In this document: in pieces, positions 59,264 through 64,000 of the stretch
Layout: each line of letters starts with the position of its first letter
Position numbering within the stretch: position 1 is the first letter of the stretch
Made by a program: the position numbers and the translations under genes
Assembly (NCBI GenBank): GCA_010909725.1
Contig: JAACMV010000010.1
Location: 845,501-909,500, forward strand
Reading direction: 5' to 3'
Length of the DNA: 64,000 nucleotides
Source of the DNA: Picochlorum sp. 'celeri'
Taxonomy: Eukaryota; Chlorophyta; Trebouxiophyceae
Notes under the pieces: model-generated
What the model was told of the DNA's origin: nothing
Seen by the model: only the letters and a program-made list of their open reading frames with translations
Databases searched by the model: none

Positions 59264-60643
59264 ATGAATTGGCAATCCATTTTGCGTCGGAAAGAATGGA
59301 CTGGCGGACAAGGCGGGGACGCACTTCGAGCGCATCTCCTCAATTGGGTCCATATCGACGACAAAGCCAATGCCCGATGCCTTCGGATGTCCACAGAATT
59401 CTTATTAGTAGACTTACATGTACGATATAGGGATCTGGTGGTCGTAGACCCGACTATTGCCGTTCCGATGGGAACAGTGATGTTCATCCGGCCAACATGC
59501 ATTGTATTAAATCTAGACGTCGGTGGGCACATCCGAATGGTTATTTGTGAGAACCAGGTGTTTATACTTGGGGTTCCGGATGAAAAGGATACGTCGGTAT
59601 CGGCGATACCGACTGTCGAGCATCCCTTTGTGCAGTACCTGTCCAAGTGCCTGCTTGACAATCGACACGTGATGCCATACGAGTTGGTTGCGTTGGAGGC
59701 TGCTTTGAACACGGCAGTGGGCATCTTGACAAAGGATGTGGATATGTATGATGATATGTCGATGGAGAAGATTGAAGCAATGCTTCGAAATGTGAATAGG
59801 GACACGTTGGAAGGCATTCGGAATATCAAGCATGGTGTTAATCTGTTGCAGCTCCGTGTTTCTCGGTTGCAGACGGAGATACAGGAGATTATGGAGGATG
59901 ATATGGATATGGCGGATTTGTATCTGAAGAAGAGAAGGAAGAAGATGAAGCTGAAGAAGCCAGCGTTTCCTTCAACAGAGAAGACGACAAAGAACAAGAA
60001 GACCAAGGAGCAGAGCAGCCATGATGCAAAATGGAAATCAAGGAAATCGCATGGTATACGCATGTATCGTCCGTTTCGACCGCGTCGATATGGAGGTATG
60101 AAGCGGGGATTGAGAAGGGCGAATTCACGTCGTGGCCCAGATGATATGCTGATACAGCGGCGGTTGGCTCGCAAACTACAGCGGAGACATCATGGGGATG
60201 ATGATGATGATGTCTTTTCTGCAGCGGATGATGCGATGCAGGATGTTGGACAACCACTGCCTATAGATCCACATGAAATAGAAGAAGCAGAAGATTTATT
60301 GGAAGCCATTTTTGTGGACAGTGATATTCTGAATAGGAGGCTGTCAGCTATTGAAGATCGGGCAAAAGATGCAGAAGGTCTGCTGGAATTGGACCTTGAT
60401 CAGCGACGGAATGAATTGGTCGGTCTCAATCTCGTCGTAGCAACTATTGCCATGGCATTTGGATTTGGTGCTCTTATTGCCGGCATCTTTGGTATGAATC
60501 TGGTCAACAGTGACCTTGTCGATGAGGCATGGGTGCTCCCAGTCGTCCTGGTCGTCACCCTGGTTCTCTGTGTGGCGCTCATTGTGGCAGTCGTCTGGTA
60601 TGTTCGCAAGAGAAAGCTCATGTTCATCCCTACAACCTTGTAA
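59264..60643 (+). CDS. CorA/MRS2-type magnesium transporter, copy 1
   Basis: 459 aa. The N-terminal half resembles MRS2 (LLVDLHVRYRDLVVVDPTI, FIRPTCIVLNLDVGGHIRMVI, LPYELVALEAAL-like MPYELVALEAALNTAV). The last 100 residues give the pore: RRNELVGLNLVVATIAMAFG, the GMN motif in AGIFGMNLV, and second TM VLPVVLVVTLVLCVALIVAVV. An unusual ~130-residue basic/acidic insertion (residues ~215-345, Lys/Arg-rich then Asp-rich) splits the long helix. The MRS2 family conducts Mg2+ in mitochondria, plastid or vacuole. The stop is 20 bp before copy 2. Confidence 0.93.
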   Translation: MNWQSILRRKEWTGGQGGDALRAHLLNWVHIDDKANARCLRMSTEFLLVDLHVRYRDLVVVDPTIAVPMGTVMFIRPTCIVLNLDVGGHIRMVICENQVFILGVPDEKDTSVSAIPTVEHPFVQYLSKCLLDNRHVMPYELVALEAALNTAVGILTKDVDMYDDMSMEKIEAMLRNVNRDTLEGIRNIKHGVNLLQLRVSRLQTEIQEIMEDDMDMADLYLKKRRKKMKLKKPAFPSTEKTTKNKKTKEQSSHDAKWKSRKSHGIRMYRPFRPRRYGGMKRGLRRANSRRGPDDMLIQRRLARKLQRRHHGDDDDDVFSAADDAMQDVGQPLPIDPHEIEEAEDLLEAIFVDSDILNRRLSAIEDRAKDAEGLLELDLDQRRNELVGLNLVVATIAMAFGFGALIAGIFGMNLVNSDLVDEAWVLPVVLVVTLVLCVALIVAVVWYVRKRKLMFIPTTL

Positions 60644-60663
60644 TTATTACTTTAACTAAGAAT

Positions 60664-61785
60664 ATGTTTATTAGATCATGGAAGAAGGAGGATGGTTCGA
60701 CAACACCCTTGTTGCTGTCTGAACATTCGAGCCATCACCCAACAACACCAGCAGCAGCGGGAGACCACATTGTTTGTATTGCAGAAACCCTAGATGGTCA
60801 GGATATATCAAAAAAAAGAGTATACTCTGCATCATTAATTCAGTACGATGTGCACGAGATGATTGAGATTGGGGCGTGTACGCTGAGGACCTCTGCGTGT
60901 TTTGACCCTCGTTTCACACCACCATTACCAACAGTGTTTTCGATCCGACAACGGTCGATTCTCTTTAGTATGCACTGCATCAGGATGATTATATGTCCCA
61001 AAAAGTGTTACATTATCAGCATACCGAAAATAAATGAGCCTTTCACACCACAGCCTGCAGATGCAGTGTACCATCCGTTTGTTGCTCGGGTCATGGAGAT
61101 GCTCAATCAGGGCGATGATACGGTTCCATTTGAGCTCAAGCTTCTTGATGCGGCAGTGTATGGCGTTGTACATGCGTATGAGGCGGAGATATTTGAATTA
61201 GAGCATGATGCGCATGCGCATGGTTCTAAACTTGCCAAGATTAGTGATACCCATGAAATGACGCTCGTTGAGACAATGCATGAGATCAAAGTGCGCATGT
61301 CAAAGATCAATGCGTCGTTGGAGGAGATACAGAAGGAGCTTGATACGATGTTTTCTGATGATATGTCTCAGTATAGAGCATTCTGGGGGAACAACAACAC
61401 CAGTGATGATTCTGTCCAGTTGGCAGAGGATATTTTGCAAGACATGTATCTCAATGTGACGTTTGGATTGAGACGATTGAGGATACTTTCAGAGTATATT
61501 GAATCTCGTGAGATGATGGCCAGAATATCGTTGGATGCGAGACGGAATCAGCTGGTCGGGTTGGAACTGCTCATTTCAAACATTAGTCTAGGGTTTGGAT
61601 GGGCCAGCATGCTTGGGGGAATATTTGGGATGAATCTTTGGAACATGTATTTTGCAGACTCAAAGCCGATATTCCTTGTGGTGATGTTTGTGCTTACAGT
61701 TGGTACAATTGCATTTCCCATTTACTTTCGAAACTTTATGCGCAAAAAAAGGCTGCAATTTCTACCAGAAACAATTGCCTCGTAA
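60664..61785 (+). CDS. CorA/MRS2-type magnesium transporter, copy 2
   Basis: 373 aa from the ATG at 60664. The frame is open upstream into copy 1 but in a different frame, so this ATG is preferred. Motifs: VFSIRQRSILFSMHCIRMII, PFELKLLDAAVYGVVHAYE, ARRNQLVGLELLISNISLGFG, GMN in GGIFGMNLW, second TM IFLVVMFVLTVGTIAFPIYF. It lacks the charged insertion of copy 1 and is clearly diverged from it, so duplication is not recent. It may be translated from a dicistronic mRNA or from a very short 5' UTR. Confidence 0.93.
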   Translation: MFIRSWKKEDGSTTPLLLSEHSSHHPTTPAAAGDHIVCIAETLDGQDISKKRVYSASLIQYDVHEMIEIGACTLRTSACFDPRFTPPLPTVFSIRQRSILFSMHCIRMIICPKKCYIISIPKINEPFTPQPADAVYHPFVARVMEMLNQGDDTVPFELKLLDAAVYGVVHAYEAEIFELEHDAHAHGSKLAKISDTHEMTLVETMHEIKVRMSKINASLEEIQKELDTMFSDDMSQYRAFWGNNNTSDDSVQLAEDILQDMYLNVTFGLRRLRILSEYIESREMMARISLDARRNQLVGLELLISNISLGFGWASMLGGIFGMNLWNMYFADSKPIFLVVMFVLTVGTIAFPIYFRNFMRKKRLQFLPETIAS

Positions 61786-61900
61786 TGATCATGTGTCTTT
61801 TATTTAGTATTCTTTTGTTATTTTTTGTGAGTCGCGATTCACGCAGCATGATTATATTACTCCTCTGTAATACGAATAGTGCTTGATTTTTTGCTCATCA

Positions 61901-63058
61901 TCATCTCGCCCCCAGTCGATCCAGCACAATGTTCATATCCACAGATTTGCCTTGAGCCGTCAGCTCTCGAAGGACATTTCTCACTTCCTCTCGGCTAAAT
62001 CCCATGATGGCAATATCATCAATCACCTTTTCGATTGGCACAGATCCAGTAGAGCTAGATGGATGTTGATGCTGCTGGGCAGGAGGAGGAGGCCCTGTTG
62101 GCGGAGCTGGCTGATACGCGCTAGTATACCCTGGAGCATATGATCCACTCGTCGTAGCACTTGGCTGGGCACCATATGATCCTTGACCACTCGTCGTAGC
62201 ACTTGGATGTCCAGTATACAGTGTTGACTGAGAATGCATTCCATCATGGGTCACAGGAGGAGGTGGTACACGCACGCCTTGACCATGAGGGTGTCCTCCA
62301 GGCGCACCATATGAAGAGGAAGAAACAGGAGGCGGGTCTGGAGGAGGGGGAGGGCCCCGACCAGCAGGTGGGTGAGGAGGAGGAGGTGGGGGACCACCAC
62401 TACTGCTGCTACTACCAGGCGCCACATGGTGATGATGTACTGGAGGAGGTGCTGCGCCGTACACGGTCGAAGCAGATGAAGGAGGTGGCACCGCCACACC
62501 ACTCTGTTGTTGACGATACCCACCATCCCCATACAACAACATATTCTCGCCATCACCCTTCTTTTTCTTATTCTTCTTCTTTTTCGATTCCATCGCCAGC
62601 TTTTGATTCAACAACGCCTGCAATTCTTCAATATCCAACCCACCCACCTCTGACTCTTCATCCTCCTCCTCATCGTTTCCTCCTCCTCCTTCTTCTTCTT
62701 GCTCTTCCTTTCTCTCCCCCACAGCAGCACGCACACTCACCAATTCCTCCTTCATCTCATCCAATCCCTTCTTCAACCACACATCTCGCTCCCTCCCATC
62801 CTCCTCCATCTCCTCCAACACCAGCTGCATCTGCTTCACCTTGCCATCCAACGCATCAATCTTCAACATCACCCTCTGAATCAACGGCACCAAACTCTCC
62901 TTCACAACTTCCCTCACCACTTTCGACACATCCACCCCCTGAGGAGGCTCCTCCACCCTAACGTCACCTTCACCCTTGATGTCCTCTTTTTTCAAACCCA
63001 CCAAGTCCGAAAACATGGTCGCCTCACCACCACCACCACCCTGTTCAGACGTCGCCAT
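61901..63058 (-). CDS. DUF1421 protein: coiled coil, Pro-rich linker, UBA-like C-terminus
   Basis: 385 aa from the ATG at 63058; an ATG at 63163 would add 35 residues of unlikely sequence. A coiled-coil region (VVREVVKESLVPLIQRVMLK to about residue 150) is followed by acidic/Lys tracts and a long Pro/Gly/Ser-rich linker. The C-terminal ~45 residues (VPIEKVIDDIAIMGFSREEV and SVDMNIVLDRL) match the plant DUF1421 UBA-like signature closely. The function of DUF1421 proteins is not established to my knowledge; some relatives have been linked to ubiquitin or endocytic factors. Divergent from the SRP RNA gene. Confidence 0.85.
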   Translation of the reverse strand: MATSEQGGGGGEATMFSDLVGLKKEDIKGEGDVRVEEPPQGVDVSKVVREVVKESLVPLIQRVMLKIDALDGKVKQMQLVLEEMEEDGRERDVWLKKGLDEMKEELVSVRAAVGERKEEQEEEGGGGNDEEEDEESEVGGLDIEELQALLNQKLAMESKKKKNKKKKGDGENMLLYGDGGYRQQQSGVAVPPPSSASTVYGAAPPPVHHHHVAPGSSSSSGGPPPPPPHPPAGRGPPPPPDPPPVSSSSYGAPGGHPHGQGVRVPPPPVTHDGMHSQSTLYTGHPSATTSGQGSYGAQPSATTSGSYAPGYTSAYQPAPPTGPPPPAQQHQHPSSSTGSVPIEKVIDDIAIMGFSREEVRNVLRELTAQGKSVDMNIVLDRLGAR

Positions 63059-63383
63059 ACCCAAGCCTTTGTGTGTGTTTTTTTTTAATATATTCAGAAC
63101 AACAGCTGATTGATTGATTGATAGACACGCTTGTCGATTCTTCGTCGTGACTGTTTGATCCACTGGATTTTCTCGAGAATATATGCAACACCTTGCTGGT
63201 ATTGGTAATGAATCCTCGTTTTTATCCTTATGTAGTAGTTCTGGGTAATACTACGTATTAGTTCTGAACGCCTGTCGACTCTTACGACGCGGTATGTCGT
63301 AAAAAAGCAAACAAACATGGCCCATAATCTCTCCCTCCATTCCACTCACCACTATGTATACCCTTGCTCTTCCTCACAATTCC
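63059..63383. promoter_or_regulatory. Intergenic region between DUF1421 and SRP RNA genes
   Basis: 325 bp. TATGTATACC at 63353-63362 lies about 25-30 bp before the inferred SRP RNA 5' end and could be the TATA box of a plant-type Pol III promoter. An upstream USE element was not recognised. Confidence 0.4.
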
Positions 63384-63690
63384 GCTGGACACGTGGCGAG
63401 TGCCTGTCACCTGTAGCTACATGCAGGAGCAAACAACGGGATTGCCATGTGGATTGATAGAGCCATTTGTTGGCCTGTTGACGAGACTGCCCCATGTGAG
63501 GTCGCGGTCGCCATTGTCTGTGACACCGGAGGGTATCATGGGCGTGGCGTCTAAATGCCGGGACACCGGGTCAGGAGGGAAACCTAGCAGCCCACCTCGG
63601 AGCCGTGATCGGCACAGGGATACCAGGCTTGAGGGTCACGGTGGAGTTACTCGATCATGTCTGCACTGGCGAGACTATTTTGTCTACCAT
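63384..63690 (+). ncRNA. Signal recognition particle (7SL) RNA
   Basis: Helix 8 at 63568-63593 reads GGTCAGG-AG-GGAAAC-CT-AGCAGCC, identical to human 7SL at CAGG..GGAAAC..AGCAG, with a GAAA tetraloop closed by AGG/CCT. Helix 5 pairs GTGAC...GTATC (63520-63537) with GATAC...GTCAC (63619-63639). The 5' Alu-like part has GTGGCGAGTGCCTG (A-box-like; human GTGGCGCGTGCCTG) and small hairpins GGC-GAGT-GCC and CCTG...CAGG, as expected for helices 3 and 4. The 3' end GCACTGGCGAGAC resembles the human ...GCGAGACCCC end. A T6 run follows at 63693. Both ends are approximate. Confidence 0.85.
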
Positions 63691-63692
63691 TC

Positions 63693-63698
63693 TTTTTT
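63693..63698 (+). terminator. T6 run, Pol III terminator of SRP RNA
   Basis: Six Ts just after the inferred SRP RNA 3' end; an earlier T4 at 63678-63681 is also possible. Confidence 0.55.
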
Positions 63699-63762
63699 CT
63701 TTGTTTTAAATCCGCACTACTAATACATACAAGGATTTATTTATTAGTGGGTTTTAGATAAT

Positions 63763-64000
63763 ATGAATCATTCAATGCATCAGAGGGTTGCAATTGGGAC
63801 TCGATCACGCACACCCAAGATCATCACCGTCGCAAGTCACAGCAGCAGACAGCCATGTGTTTCACATATTCCTCAAAAACATGTCGGTGTGTTTACAGGA
63901 GTAGGTGGATGTAAGGGTGATGGAGCCAGGCGGTCTACGTGTACTCGTGCTGCTGGAGCTCTGGAAGCAACGCTTCCATTGTCAGAGGCATTGCCTTTTG
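63763..64000 (+). CDS. N-terminus of an unidentified protein, transit-peptide-like (3' end beyond window)
   Basis: Open from the ATG at 63763 to the right edge (79 codons plus). The visible part (MNHSMHQRVAIGTRSRTPK, then VASHSSRQPCVSHIPQKH) is Ser/Arg/His-rich with almost no acids for 45 residues, like a plastid transit peptide, then ALEATLPLSEALPF where a mature domain may begin. Too short to name. It starts about 70 bp after the SRP RNA gene. Confidence 0.55.
   Translation, partial: MNHSMHQRVAIGTRSRTPKIITVASHSSRQPCVSHIPQKHVGVFTGVGGCKGDGARRSTCTRAAGALEATLPLSEALPF

Noticed and set aside
62203..62961. 252-codon His/Pro-rich plus-strand ORF
   Set aside because: Antisense of the low-complexity DUF1421 gene.
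63364..63723. 119-codon plus-strand ORF
   Set aside because: It lies over the SRP RNA gene and has no protein-like content.
1..64000. CRISPR arrays, bacterial operons or integrated viral genes
   Set aside because: No spaced direct repeats, and no replication, capsid or integrase genes; genes have spliceosomal introns.

Overview
The window looks like nuclear DNA of a compact green-lineage genome, most likely a small chlorophyte (prasinophyte-grade) alga. The evidence is a set of Viridiplantae-type genes: a LUX/PCL1-like GARP transcription factor, a stromal acyl-ACP desaturase, a flavodiiron pair FLVA/FLVB, a CYP710-type sterol C-22 desaturase, a citrate synthase with a PTS2-like N-terminus, a TPR-tailed OXA2, and a bifunctional HISN2. 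No organism name can be fixed from the sequence alone. About 38 protein genes and one RNA gene fill 64 kb. Introns are few and mostly 62-253 bp; they begin GTRYG or similar and usually end TGCAG without a pyrimidine tract.

Layout. 1-9.3 kb: LTD-CotH secreted kinase-like gene (cut by the left edge), LUX-like factor, universal stress protein, GON7-like KEOPS subunit, inositol pyrophosphate synthase VIP1 (4 exons). 9.5-23 kb: organellar NOG1-type GTPase, a membrane FkbM-like protein, a CCHC zinc-knuckle (AIR/ZCCHC7-like) protein, HISN2, NDUFAF5, acyl-ACP desaturase, OXA2, SAICAR synthetase, DUF455 protein, CDC25/ACR2-like phosphatase. 23-31 kb: an unknown membrane-anchored protein, an ankyrin-kinase-RING fusion, a membrane RING protein with three cysteine-rich luminal repeats, PEX5. 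31-43 kb: FLVA, a secretory FKBP, FLVB, citrate synthase, purple acid phosphatase, CYP710. 43-56.6 kb: MED8, a membrane methyltransferase-like protein, a 1.7 kb interval without a supported gene, a large acidic polytopic membrane protein, TAP46, a PI31-like protein, carnosine N-methyltransferase, PRP31. 57-64 kb: FAS1-BspA repeat surface protein, two tandem CorA/MRS2 transporters 20 bp apart, a DUF1421 protein, the SRP (7SL) RNA gene, and the start of a gene cut by the right edge.

Functional groupings. The partners FLVA and FLVB (O2 photoreduction after PSI) lie within 4 kb of each other. PEX5 and the PTS2-like citrate synthase belong to peroxisome/glyoxylate metabolism. NDUFAF5 and OXA2 act in respiratory-complex assembly. 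TAP46, VIP1, the ankyrin kinase and the PI31-like protein are signalling or protein-turnover genes. Packing is extreme: convergent stops overlap (SAICAR synthetase/DUF455) or sit 22-50 bp apart, and three co-directional pairs have gaps of only 20, 33 and 45 bp, suggesting dicistronic transcripts.

Most notable non-gene signals: a ~650 bp element bounded by a 28-nt inverted repeat between FLVA and the FKBP gene, and an identical 25-bp palindromic array about 135 bp upstream of both the SAICAR synthetase and FLVB start codons.
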